From positions 53,170,750-53,234,749 of the forward strand of contig NC_087070.1 of NCBI RefSeq assembly GCF_963678635.1: a DNA stretch of 64,000 nt. Reading direction: 5' to 3'. The first letter of the stretch is position 1; every line of letters starts with the position of its first letter. This DNA comes from Symsagittifera roscoffensis (taxonomy: Eukaryota > Xenacoelomorpha > Acoela > Convolutidae). The notes beneath the pieces were generated by a model. The model was not told the DNA's origin and did not search any database. It saw only the letters and a program-made list of their open reading frames with translations. Below are positions 33,601-44,100 of the stretch, in pieces. The position numbers and the translations under genes are program-made.

Positions 33601-36600
33601 GAAATTTTGTGAGTGGAATCCATTTACCTTTTGGAACATGCTTGAAGATCAGTTTCTAGAATCCGGGAACATGCAGACACAAAATTGTGCGCCTATCCAG
33701 CGCACATTTTGGCCTCGTTATGTCGAAAAACTTGTGAAGAAAAAGCGCAAAATTTCGAAATGTCAAACAATAAGATGTTAAATCGAACGCTTTTTGCATT
33801 TGTCATTAGAGATTGAACAATTTGGGATTTTTTGCTTTTGCATCATGCCCCTAATTTTTGTCAAATTTTTACATGAAACTTGTGTTTTTAAGAATAATGA
33901 ACGTAGTGAAGACTCTTATATAGATCTTGCTGATTTTTTTTTTCAGGAAAAAGTCTTTAAATGCTCTAATAACTACAGATGTGCATTCATACATATTGAT
34001 GCACTTAAATATATATGCGCTTTTTGAGTTCAATTGAAATTCATCTGCTGAAATTGACGTAAATAGCATTCTCCAAAAATGATCGTGGAAATGGCGCGAA
34101 AAAACGTGAACGATTTCTAGTCTCGAGAGCAGAATTTATTTTTTTTAGATTCCAGTGGAATAAAAATTTTACTTGTTGAACCTGTTTTCGGCTCTTTTTC
34201 CTTTTCCCCCACCTCACATATACATCAATTTTATGAAGTAACGAGGGGTTTTACAAGGTTAAGTATGAAGACCAAATATGTTTATCATAGCCTAATTAGT
34301 CGGCATACCAATTTTTGTAACAATCCGATGATGTGAACAAAATTTTACTTTTAAAATTTCGCTGGTGGGGGGGGGGAAGGAAAAAGAGCACCGTTTTCTC
34401 AATCTGGGTTATTGCTATCAAGAAAACGCCAATCATAAATCGTTCTAGAAAATCAAAAAGTTTTAGGGGTATCGACTCTTTTTTTGAATTTTGAAAGTTG
34501 AGATTTTTTCCAACAAAGTCAGAGGTTTTTCTTATGTTTACTTACGTTCATTACTCTTTTCCAGTCGTAGATTGGCTATGTTTTAAACTTACAGTGCTGA
34601 TTTAAAGTAAAAATCGGTCATTCTGGCTTTTTGAATAAATGAGGAATTACGCTGAACCTAGCAATTATTTTTATGAGACAATTAAATCATAAAAATTCTC
34701 TTACACAGCCCAACAATGTTTTAGAAATTCATAAAACACCAAAAATTCGATTTTAGCCAAAAATTTTAATTTTTATATAGTAAAAATGACCTTTAGTCGC
34801 TATCAATTGAAAGCATATTCTCTTGTACAATTTTTTGGAAGCTTTATCTTTCTAGAACTTTTTTGGACTGTGTAAGAGGCTTCTTTTGTTGTTTTGGTAT
34901 GACTTTCTCATCAATTAAATTGGCATTTCAACGTAATTCCCAATTAACTTAAGAATATCAAAATGACAATACTTTTGGTGTAAAATTTTAATTAGAAAAT
35001 ACCGGAAAAAAATTGCCGTATAATAATTTTGGTGATATCCTATGCAAATTTTGTTCTAGTTACTTTTTGTTTAATCTTTTCCCAATTTGAGAGAAAGGCG
35101 TTTAAACTTTCAAATTTCGTTATTTTTGTCCGGATAATTTAAATCAGCACTGAATGTTTTGAGTGGAACTCAAATTACACTCTTCAAAAATGAAAAATGA
35201 GACGGCGAAAAAATTGGTTTCTACATTTAAGTTTCAAAAGTCGTTTTTTGGAGCTATATCACTAATTTTTGAAAACAGTGATATTGTTATTTTAAAACCG
35301 TTGTTTTTTGCTTATTTTATCAAAAATATGAAAGTTCTTAGATTCGTTAATTTTTTCCAGTTACGTCTATTATTTCCATTTTTTGCTGCTCTTTGTTTTT
35401 TTTTTGTTTCAAGAACATTTTTGCCCTCTTCTCCGTGGAGCGAGTTCTATTTTCTGTGTTTTGAACTTACCGTTATCTTCAAATCATTCTTAATTTTCAA
35501 AAATCTTTTACTGGTAACCTCAACATCCTTCAAAATTTAGTTTAATGCATGATTTATCACCAACTTTTCTTATACTAATATAAACCTAATTCATGTAGAT
35601 TCAAAATAGTTTAACTTTTTTAGAAACTTTTTAAAGGCCACAAAAAAACTCAGTATGATTTTTTGCGATCTGTTCCAATTTTTGCAGTTTCATTAAGAAC
35701 CAATTAGAAGCAAAATTAGCTGAGGTTTGGGCCAAGATTTAGTGAGTGCGGTATTTATGACTGTAACTTTTGTTTACTAGTTTATTATTCAGATAAATGA
35801 CTGTAATTTTTGTTTACTAGTTTACTATTCAGACAAATCAGCCAAACAAAAAAATTTTCCACTCATGTTTTGCTCTGCAACTTGATATTTGAGTTCTTCT
35901 TGAAACATACAGTTTTCAGCATTCTCCGATAATTAGACAGAAATTTGAAGAAAAAAGTCTGATATTTTGCAAATCATGCAAAAGGTTTCTAACTGAGTTC
36001 CGCGTTTACTTTATGCTCATTTTTGGCAAATGATGCAAGGGATTACAAGCAAGGATCCACAACTATTGTTGAATGTGCCTTAAAGAGCTTCTAATTTTCT
36101 CTATTAGATAGGGAATAAAAAATTCATAATGTTGTGTTTTTATTTCAAATGTTATATAATAATTTTTTTACCTTGTTTTAGTGGATCGTCTATTCACGTT
36201 ATGTTTAAAATTAAAGATATAATATTAATTTAGTAAGCGGTTATTGAACCAATTAAGTAATCTAAATCGGTTTTGGAAGGATTTAGTAAACGAATGAGTT
36301 CAACGTTTTATCACAGCTTTAGTAACGCGTGATAAGAAATGTAACGCGTGTTAACTTCTACGAAATGGCAATTCCATCTAGGTGTCCGAATTATTTATGA
36401 ATTGACCGATTTGAACAAAATTGGTTATATTTCGACCGACTTTACCCAAATTAGCGATGTTTTAACCGACTCGACTCAAGGTAAAATGTGTTCGACTGCG
36501 GTCGACCTAAGCGAGCTATGTTTCGACCGACTCCAATCAAACTGGCAATGTTTCGACCGACTCGACCGGAGCAAAAAAGTGTTCGACTGTGTTCGACCCA

Positions 36601-39600
36601 AGCTACGTTTTAACCCAAGCAACGTTTCGACTGACGCGAACTGTATAATGTATGCAATTCAAAATTTGGTCAACCTTGACGTTTTCACCACCAACTAGTA
36701 TAATCAAATGAATGTTTTTTTTCAGACATAGTTCAAACTTATTTTTTGATCGATATCAGATTTTTCAATTTGAATATGACAGAAATATGTATTTTATTTT
36801 GTTGATCCAAGTTTCATTATTTTTTTTTGTTGAGCAAACTATCTCTTTAGTCTAAGATCAAATGTGGTCCATTTCTTGAGTTCGGCTGTGTTTCGAAACT
36901 GTGTTTGACCACGTTTCGATAACATTCTGTGCTCGACCATGTTTGGACCACGCATTGTAATCGAATTTTTGTGTTTGACTTTTTGCTCGACTATGTTTCG
37001 ACCATACATTGTGTTCGACCGTAAGCCGAAATAGTGATCGTCTATGTTTTGACCATGTTTTCGACTATGATTGGAATTTGTGTTCCACCGAAAGGGATGT
37101 TTACAACCAATTCGCTCGAAATAAAAGTCGAACACCTCAACTCGTGAACCTGCATTATTTAAACAGAAAACTTTTAGCTGAATAACAATTTCGATTTTGT
37201 GCTCAGGGTGTCAATATCTATTGATGCTATCAAAAAGTTCCGTGGCACAAAAAACCCACACCTACTGACGGAACAGAATTTTTCGAAATTTTGTACTCTG
37301 AGACTTTTGTGTTGAATAAACGTAATATGATGTAGCACCTCCTGTGTTATCTACAGTTAAGTTTATAACTTTGAAATTAATTGTTTTGTTGTTTTCAGAG
37401 CTCCACTTAAAGCAAAATAGTCCAGAAGCTGTGCGCGATCAAGAAAAACTTTCTGATAATTAAAAAAACACTTGAAAATTAAAAGTAACCTTTTTTTGTT
37501 ATATCTAAACCAGTTTATGTTGGACGTTATCTTTTTTAAAAAAGAAACATAAAAAGTCACAGGATTAGGCGCCTTGCATCACTCCATTCTTTGACTATTA
37601 AAAAGCCGTTGGAATGATGAAATTCAATGATGGAGAAAATTGCAAATTTCTAGACGTCTACAACTTTGCAATTTCCTTCAATATCTAATAAGTCATTTGT
37701 ATATTTGGAATTATATCATTATATTCATTCGCCATAATACATAACTTCATCAATCTAACTGGTTTTAAAAGTCCGAGAACGGCGTGAATCCATATGATGA
37801 TTGTATCGGTGTTAGCTAGCCAACAACCTCCTCGGTGTGAAAAATTAAAATTTTTCAGGCCCGAAAAATTTTCTGTGCAAATAATGATGCGAAATTTGTG
37901 ATGATGGTTCGAGATCCAGTACTAACGGCCATCTCAGCTCACAACGACAACAACATCATCAGAGGCGCACGAGCCCGGGGATCTCAAAAGGTGGGTTGTT
38001 TACCAAGTGGCAGGTCAATAGCAGTAGATCGGTGTATCAGTAAATCGAATACGGGCGGACCAGATCAGTAAACCGAAAATGTAGAAATATATATTATACT
38101 ACTTACTTTAACTGTCAATAAAATAGCAAAGACAATTATATAGGTCGTCTTGATTTTTTCTTTTGTTTTTTTTTCAAGAAAAAGTCTAAATATTTGTTTA
38201 CGCTCAAATTTGATTTTCTGCAGTTTGGACTCTTTTTACCTTCACTAGACTACATCCACTGTTGAACAGCACAAATATGATCGTAACGAAAGCCGTGATT
38301 GACTTCTAGTTTCGCAAGTGGATTATAGTTTGTAGGTTTCCCAGCAGAATAGAAAAAATACTTATTGATCCTGTTTTCTCAAAATGGGTAAAAATTTATC
38401 AAAAGCGTAAATTGTTCTTGAACTTCGATGACCTTTAAGGGCATGTGTTTTCCTCTGAAAATCAAAAATTGAAATTTTTTCGAAACGGGCCAGTATTTTT
38501 TTGATTTCTTGCGGTCCTTGACACTTTTCCAACTGTCAGTTGATTCTATTTTTCAAATAATAAACACCTTTCTCCCCTGAAAATTTTATACATACCCAGC
38601 GGGTGGTTAGATTTTCAAAGCTTTGAACTATAAACAAATGCGTTTGATTTACGATTGAACTTTCTTAATTAGACGCATTGATGAAAAAAACTGAAACTAC
38701 TTGAGTTTTATGAGTTCAGTAACAATATTACATCTGTGCATTGGCTCTTTTTTTCTTTCCCGACAGTTTTTGAACCAAAATAACATTTCATATAAAAAAA
38801 AGGAAACAGACGAAATTTCAACGTTCAATTTAATGATCAAAAGCGTGAAAATAGTATTCATATTCAACAAGTAACCATAACTTTTAATTAGTTAAATATG
38901 AAAGAAACACGTTTCAGGCAAAGCAAACTGTTGAAAAAAGTCAGTACCATTTTGGCGAGTTTGCAAAGATGCTCAAATCTCTACTGCAGTTTTTTCCTCC
39001 AGAAAATGTGCTGATAGTTCAAGTGGAGTACCTTAAAAACGAAAGTTATCTTCAGAGCATAATGGACGCGGTGCAAACTCATTTTGGTGCTGTTAGACGA
39101 AAAGTGAAACCTCTTCAGGCAAATAAGAATCAGGTAGATATTACTAATATAATGGCCCACGTGAAAAATTAATGCTCCCCCCCCTCTTACATAGACAAAG
39201 TGAACAGAGGCGGATTTAGGCGAAAACAACGTCTTTTTACTGCTTTGGCAGAGCTCCGAAAATCAATTTGGTCTACCAAAAAAAAAGGTCTACCTCGAGA
39301 AAATCCTAGATCCGCCTCTGAAAGTGAACAAACTCCCCCTTAAATTAAATGATCAATTCAAGCAGCTAGGCATGTAATATGCTCAAATCTGATAGGCCGA
39401 AAAAGAATGCTTTTAACCAAGTGAATAATCTCCTCCTTGAATTGATTCAGAATGAGATTGTTCACGTGGTCCAATATACTCTCTGGGTCGGTATCTATTA
39501 TTTTACTCGCTAAACCAATTTTTTACGCGATCTCGTCCGCCAAAGTCTCTTCCATTGCGGCATGGGGAAACCTTAGTTTTTTATATTCATAACTTATTCA

Positions 39601-40148
39601 ACCTGGAAAATCTTGATTCACGTGAGATCTCGTGATTTACTGTGATTTTTCATAGTTGCACAAAAAGCCCAAAAAAAACTTTTAAAATGGATGTTTTCAG
39701 CTATAATTAAGATGGAAATTTTTGATTGATAAAAACTGGAGGCCAAATCGATGAAATGGTCAGTTAACTTGTCGCCACCTAAACTACTGCGACTCAAAAA
39801 TTTCTACTATTTCTGCATTTGATTTTTCTCAGGGCTTTTTTTCTGCCATATCAAAGCAAGACTTTCTGTTCAATCATGATTATAATTGTGAAAAAGCAAT
39901 TAGTCAACTGAACACTTGCATTTTGTATTCAATATTAGCCCACATTTGTCTTTCTTTTCCAGGAAAACCCGAACTACACCTTGCCGTCTTATGTATCCCT
40001 GAAATCGACACTAACGCATTTCTGCGAGAAGAGTTTTGGTTTCTACGAATTAGTCGGATTCAAAATGGACTGGATGCACTCTATGCAAGACAGAAGAACA
40101 ACAAATTACACCAATGAAATTGAAAAGACCATTGAACAGAAAAGATAA
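30487..40148 (+). CDS. Type II membrane (Golgi-type) sulfotransferase, six exons or more
   Basis: The product transfers sulfate from PAPS to an acceptor, probably a carbohydrate in the Golgi lumen; the substrate cannot be read from sequence. Exons: 30487-30671, 30781-31241, 31449-31520, 37859-37990, 38918-39133, 39963-40148. All introns are GT-AG and the phases agree (1, then 0 throughout). Domains in order: a basic stretch (RQIRRFGLR), a membrane anchor (IFLGSLFLLLFSNVSVVVVF), a luminal stem, the 5'-phosphosulfate loop YFWGSGKCGSTT in exon 30781, LILDGCPRYS in exon 31449, and the 3'-phosphate motif FVMMVRDPVLTAISAHN with its Arg and Ser in exon 37859. Sequons NWT, NAT and NTS fit a luminal, glycosylated domain. 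Length is about 415-422 residues, within the range of Golgi sulfotransferases (Sulfotransfer_1 fold, HS3ST/NDST/CHST15-like). The first exon and start codon are not firmly placed. Confidence 0.8.
30781..31241 (+). CDS. Sulfotransferase exon: luminal stem and PAPS 5'-phosphosulfate loop
   Basis: Acceptor TTTTTTCATAG, donor CAGAG|GTTGAG. Encodes 153 full codons, with sequons NWT and NAT and the loop YFWGSGKCGSTTMAMLLKHD near 31038-31095. Lys in GSGKCGSTT is the expected catalytic/PAPS-binding lysine. An alternative donor at ACTAG|GTTATA gives the wrong phase. Confidence 0.82.
31449..31520 (+). CDS. Sulfotransferase exon, 24 codons
   Basis: Acceptor TGATCAG, donor CTGAG|GTAGGT. Encodes CGSANSDGQTLILDGCPRYS and RITE; the DGCPRYS portion occupies the position of the D.SPxY substrate-site motif in related enzymes. 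Phase 0 on both sides. Confidence 0.72.
31630..31680. repeat. Short dispersed repeat R4, copy 2
   Basis: AGGATCTATGAAAGGCTTTG then CTGTCTAAGCATAATCCG, matching 2758-2810. Confidence 0.45.
32330..33720. mobile_element. Foldback-like element with tandem repeats in its arms
   Basis: ACGAGGCCAAAATGTGC at 32332-32348 is inverted at about 33701-33717 (GCACATTTTGGCCTCGT). Inside each arm lie degenerate tandem copies of GCGGAATCCGCAACTGTAA: 32480-32700 on the left, and in mainly inverted form (GGATTCCACTTACAGTTGCGG) at 33470-33620 on the right. The centre holds three tandem units of about 130-150 bp (TCGGCGATATGCTGTGCGGTG near 32922, 33074 and 33201) with palindromes such as ATTTGGGATCGATGAAATCCCAAAT. 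No target duplication was resolved, and no transposase is present. Confidence 0.45.
33890..34590 (+). repeat. Dispersed repeat R1, copy 2 (interrupted by a MITE)
   Basis: Follows copy 1 through TAATGAACGTAGTGAAGACTC, TGTGCATTCATACATATTGATGCA, TCAATTGAAATTCATCTGC, TGGAAATGGCGCGAAAA and the tail AAAGTCAGAGG...CTTACGTTCATTACTCTTTTCCAG. A 201-bp MITE (34190-34390) interrupts it. Confidence 0.7.
34190..34390. mobile_element. MITE with GGCTCTTTTTCC termini, copy 2
   Basis: Inverted ends GGCTCTTTTTCCTTTTCCCCC and GGGGGGAAGGAAAAAGAGCA. Flanks CTGTTTTC and CCGTTTTC match at 7 of 8, a likely 8-bp duplication. The uninterrupted R1 copy at 38380 (CCTGTTTTCTCAAAATGGG) shows the empty site. The interior (ACAAGGTTAAGTATGAAGACC) matches copy 1 inverted. 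Confidence 0.75.
35758..35837. repeat. 40-bp direct tandem duplication
   Basis: TGACTGTAA(C/T)TTTTGTTTACTAG and the following TTTA(T/C)TATTCAGA(T/C)AAA occur twice in a row with three differences. Confidence 0.8.
36400..36640. repeat. Degenerate TTTCGACCGACTC minisatellite
   Basis: At least six diverged copies of ATGTTTCGACCGACTCGAC separated by CAAA.TGGC-like spacers. A related cluster with TCGACCATGTTTCGACCA lies at 36885-37085. Confidence 0.6.
36885..37085. repeat. Degenerate TCGACCATGTTT minisatellite
   Basis: Copies of GCTCGACCATGTTTGGACCA, GCTCGACTATGTTTCGACCA and similar. Same family and same strand as the cluster at 36400-36640. Confidence 0.55.
37859..37990 (+). CDS. Sulfotransferase exon: PAPS 3'-phosphate-binding motif
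   Basis: Acceptor AAAATTTTTCAG, donor CAAAAG|GTGGGT, 44 codons, phase 0 on both sides. Encodes ARKIFCANNDAKFVMMVRDP followed by VLTAISAHND; the Arg of RDP and the Ser of ISAHN are the conserved 3'-phosphate contacts. Confidence 0.85.
38150..38555 (+). repeat. Dispersed repeat R1, copy 3
   Basis: Shares TATATAGGTCGTCTTGATT, GTTTCCCAGCAGAATAGAAAA, CCTGTTTTCTCAAAATGGG and the tail CTGAAAATCAAAAATTGAAATTTTTTCG...GACACTTTTCCAACTGTCAG. It lies within the 927-bp sulfotransferase intron. Confidence 0.6.
38918..39133 (+). CDS. Sulfotransferase exon, 72 codons
   Basis: Acceptor CACGTTTCAG, donor AATCAG|GTAGAT. Encodes AKQTVEKSQYHFGEFAKMLK and LLQFFPPENVLIVQVEYLKN; the YHFGEFAKMLK...FPPENVLIVQ..YL pattern matches the Y...L..WL..FP..qilvl..E.L region of carbohydrate sulfotransferases. 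Confidence 0.85.
39205..39320. mobile_element. hAT-type MITE, complete, 116 bp
   Basis: Ends CAGAGGCGGATTTAGG and CCTAGATCCGCCTCTG are inverted repeats, and it is flanked by the perfect 8-bp duplication AAAGTGAA (39197-39204 and 39321-39328). An 8-bp duplication and CAG-G-type ends are hAT hallmarks. It is non-coding and needs a transposase from elsewhere. It lies in the last sulfotransferase intron and is the cleanest member of the family seen at 1-760, 17415 and 27977. Confidence 0.88.
39963..40148 (+). CDS. Sulfotransferase last exon
   Basis: Acceptor TTTCTTTTCCAG, 61 codons then TAA (40146-40148). Encodes ENPNYTLPSYVSLKSTLTHF, a C-terminal region typical of the fold (PLP...L..F......LxEL.G), with sequons NYT twice. 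The frame is the one continuing phase 0 from the previous exon; a second open frame overlaps it. Confidence 0.82.
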   Translation, partial: ENPNYTLPSYVSLKSTLTHFCEKSFGFYELVGFKMDWMHSMQDRRTTNYTNEIEKTIEQKR

Positions 40149-40322
40149 GAAATTGATCAGTGACTTCTTGGGTTCTGAAATTTCTTCTCTCCTTTTACTT
40201 TATTTAACTCGTGAAGAAAACTCAGAATTATTATTTTTTGCTTGAAAAATGGGTTCAAATCCAGATTTTTTGCTTGAAAATGGATTCAAAGCCAGAATCA
40301 CATTTTTTTGAGGTTACAATAC

Positions 40323-40328
40323 AATAAA
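40323..40328 (+). terminator. Candidate polyadenylation signal of the sulfotransferase gene
   Basis: AATAAA lies 175 bases after the stop codon. A second AATAAA-containing stretch (GTAATAAAAAAC) is near 40508. Confidence 0.5.
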
Positions 40329-40587
40329 GGATGTATAGATAAAATCAATCATACAAGGACAAAGCCCGAGCCGTAGACTCTTCTAGGAGTAACTGTGGAT
40401 AAGCTTACATAAAGTTGGAGAGAAGAAGTACGCTAATTTACGGTCACTTATTAAAGATCAGGTGAACAAATTCTGAATATTGTTCATGTATAGTGTAATA
40501 ATTTTTGTAATAAAAAACTTCTTTTCGGAGCTTGTAAAGTTGTCCATGATCAGAAATGGGGATATACGCTCATTTGTGAATTAGGTT

Positions 40588-41130
40588 TTTTAAGATTCAG
40601 CGAACGTAATTCAGAATATCACGTACTTCTATAAGTGCTGTTGAATTTTTTTTCGTTTTCTTCTCTTTTTGTTCTGAAAGAATTTCAACAAAAAAGAATC
40701 TGATAACAAAAGAAGTTCGTAGATACTTGAAAAATGTGCACTAACTTATAAATGCATGAAATCCCCTAATTATTTTTTCATGTTTTGAGTTAAGCTCGAG
40801 TTGATTTGCTAGAAGGTAGCCAAAATGTACTCTCTAATTATGAAAACTGAAATGTTGCAGAAACTACTTTTCAAATTCAAAAAATTAGATTTTAGATTTC
40901 CCAGCGGAATGAAAACTCTACTACTAATCGTTTTCTCAAATTGGGTTAATTCTATCGAAAAAGCCAAAAACAAAACGCTCTTATAAGTCAAAAATTATGA
41001 GACCATATAATTTTTCGTCTGAAAATCGAAAAATGAAAATTTTCAAAAAAAACTCATTCCTTTTTCTGTTCATTTTTGCAATCACTGACTTTTTTTCTTA
41101 CTCTCTGTAAACTATGTCCAAAATATTGCC
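40588..41130 (+). repeat. Dispersed repeat R1, copy 4, running into the satellite
   Basis: Starts TTTAAGATTCAGCGAACGTAATTCAG and follows R1 through TTTAGATTTCCCAGCGGAATGAAAAC and TCGTTTTCTCAAATTGGGTTA. Its tail is also the first satellite segment (TCTGAAAATCGAAAAATGAAAATTTTC...CACTGACTTTTTTTCTTACTCTCTGTAAAC). There is no boundary between the two. Confidence 0.65.
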
Positions 41131-44100
41131 GCACTGCAAATATGTGTGAGATAACTTAACCCAAAAAACACGACCGATTAAAGTTTTAGGCTATCCAAAA
41201 TTTTATACAAAAAATCTTCTAATAATGAAAAATGGCAAACTGTGACAGAAATTGATTTAACTGTAATTCAACAAGGCCATGGAAGAGAAAAACAGAAGAA
41301 ATTAAAACATTTTTTAAAAAACAAAAAATAAAAAGTTTTTGTTTGCAGCAATTTTTCACACATCAAAAAAAAAAACAATTGAAAAATTCTCATTAGTTTG
41401 TGTTTCCACTTTGCTCTAAATTTATCTCACATGGTTTTACACTGATAGAAGTTGCGCAACAATTTTTAAGCGAGTTTCTTCTTACTCTCTGTAGACTATA
41501 TCCAAATATTGCCGCACTGCAAATATGTATAAGATAACTTAACCCAAAAAACACGACCGATCATAGTTTTAGGCTATCCAATATTTTATAAAAAAAGCTT
41601 CTAATAATGAAATATGGCAAACTGTGACAGAACTTGGTTTAACTGTAATTCAACACAGCCATAGAAGAGAAAAACAAAAGAAATTATAACATTAAAAAAA
41701 AAATATATAAAGTTTTTGTTTTGCAGCAATTTTTCACACATCAAAAAAAAACAATTGAAGAACTCTCATTAGTTTGTGTTTCCACTCTGCTCTAAAATTA
41801 GATCACATGGTTTCATACTGATGGAATTTGCGCAATTCTAATGCAAGCTCGCATATTAATTTAAAATTTTTAAGTCAAAAAATTATAAGACCATATATTT
41901 TTCGTTTGAAAATCAAAAAATGAAATTTTTCAAAAAAAACTCATTCCTTTTTCTGTTCATTTTTGCAATCACTGACTTTTTTCTTACTCTCTGTAAACTG
42001 TGTCCAAAATATTGCCGCACTGCAAATATGTATGAGATAACTTAACCCAAAAAACAAGACCGATCAATGTTTTAGGCTATTCAAAATTTTATAGAAAAAA
42101 TCTTTTAATAATGAAAAATGGCAAACTGTGACAGAAATTGATTTAACTCTATTTCAACAAGGCCATGGAAGAGAAAAACAGAAGAAATTATAACATTTTT
42201 TAAAAAACAAAAAAATAAAAAGTTTTTGTTTGCAGCAATTTTTCACACATCAAAAAAAAAACAATTGAAAAATTCTCATTAGTTTGTGTTTCCGTTTTGC
42301 TCTAAAATTATATCACATGGTTTTACACTGATGGAAGTTGCGCAACAATTTTCACGCTAGTTTTTTCTTACTCTCTGTAGACTATATCCAAATAATGCCG
42401 CACTGCAAATATGTATAAGATAACTTAACCCAAATAACACGATCGATCAAAGTTTTTTGCTATTCACTATTTTATAAAAAAAGCTTCTAATAATGAAATA
42501 TGGCAAACTGTGACAGAACTTGGTTTAACTGTAATTCAACAAGGCCATAGAAGAGAAAAACAGAAGAAATTATAACATTTTAAAAAAAAAACAATAAAAT
42601 GAAAAAGTTTTTGTTTCCAGCAATTTTTCACACATCAAAAAAAAACAATTGAAGAATTCTCATTAGTTTGTGTTTCCACTTTGCTCTAAAATTAGATCAC
42701 ATGGTTTCATACTGATGGAATTTGCGCAAATCTAATGCAAGCTCGCATTTTAATTTAAAATTTTTAAGTCAAAAAATTATAAGACCATATATTTTTCGTT
42801 TGAAAATCAAAAAATGAAAATTTTCAAAAAAAATTCATTCTTTTTCCTGTTTATTTTTGCATTCACTGACTTTTTCCAACTCTTTGTAGACTATATCTAA
42901 ATATTGCCGCACCGCAAATATGTATAAGATAAGCTAACCCAAAACACGACCGATCAAAATTTTAGGCTATTCAAAATTTTATAGAAAAAATCTTCTAAAA
43001 ATGAAAAATGGCAAACTGTGACAGAAATTGATTTAACTGTAAATCAACAAGGCTGTGGAAGAGAAAAACAGAAAAAATTATAACATTTTTTAAAAAACAA
43101 AAAACTAAAAAGTTTTTGTTTGCAGCAATTTTTCACACATCAAAAAAAAAAAACAATTGAAAAATGCTCATTAGTTTGTGTTTCCACTTTGCTCTAAAAT
43201 TAGATCACATGGTTTCATACTGATGGAATTTGCGCAAATCTAATGCAAGCTCGCATTTTAATTTAAAATTTTTAAGTCAAAAAATTATAAGACCATATAT
43301 TTTTCGTTTGAAAATCAAAAAATGAAAATTTTCAAAAAAAACTCATTCCTTTTTCTGTTCATTTTTGCAATCACTGACTTTTTTCTTACTCTCTGTAAAC
43401 TATGTCCAAAATATTGCCGCACTGCAAATATGTATGAGATAACTTAACCCAAAACACGACCGATCAAAATTTTAGGCTATTCAAAATTTTATAGAAAAAA
43501 TCTTCTAAAAATGAAAAATGGCAAACTGTGACAGAAATTGATTTAACTGTAAATCAACAAGGCTGTGGAAGAGAAAAACAGAAAAAATTATAACATTTTT
43601 TAAAAAACAAAAAACTAAAAAGTTTTTGTTTGCAGCAATTTTTCACACATCAAAAAAAAAACAATTGAAAAATGCTCATTAGTTTGTGTTTCCACTTTGC
43701 TCTAAAATTATATCACATGGTTTTACACTGATGGATATTGCGCAAAAATTTTCACGCGAGTTTTTTCTTACTCTCTGTAGACTATATCCAAATAATGCCG
43801 CACTGCAAATATGTATAAGATAACTTAACCCAAAAAACACGATCGATCAAAGTTTTAGGCTGTTCAATATTTTATAAAAAAAAGCTTCTAATAATGAAAT
43901 ATGGCAAACTGTGACAGAACTTGATTTAACTGTAATTCAACAAGGCCATAGAAGAGAAAAACAGAAGAAATTATAACATTTTTAAAAATTAATAAAATAA
44001 AAATTTTTGTTTGCAGCAACTTTTCACACATCAAAAAAAAAAAACAATTGAAGAACTCTCATTAGTTTGGGTTTCCACTTTGCTCTAAAATTAGATCACA

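Larger units (their letters stand above)
31521..37858. other. Large sulfotransferase intron (6.3 kb)
   Basis: Holds R4 copy 2 (31630-31680), a foldback-like element (about 32330-33720), an R1 copy with a nested MITE (33890-34590), a 40-bp direct duplication (35758-35837) and TCGACC-rich minisatellites (36400-37085). The spacing between DGCPRYS and RDP in the spliced protein is normal, so no exon seems to be missing here. Confidence 0.65.
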
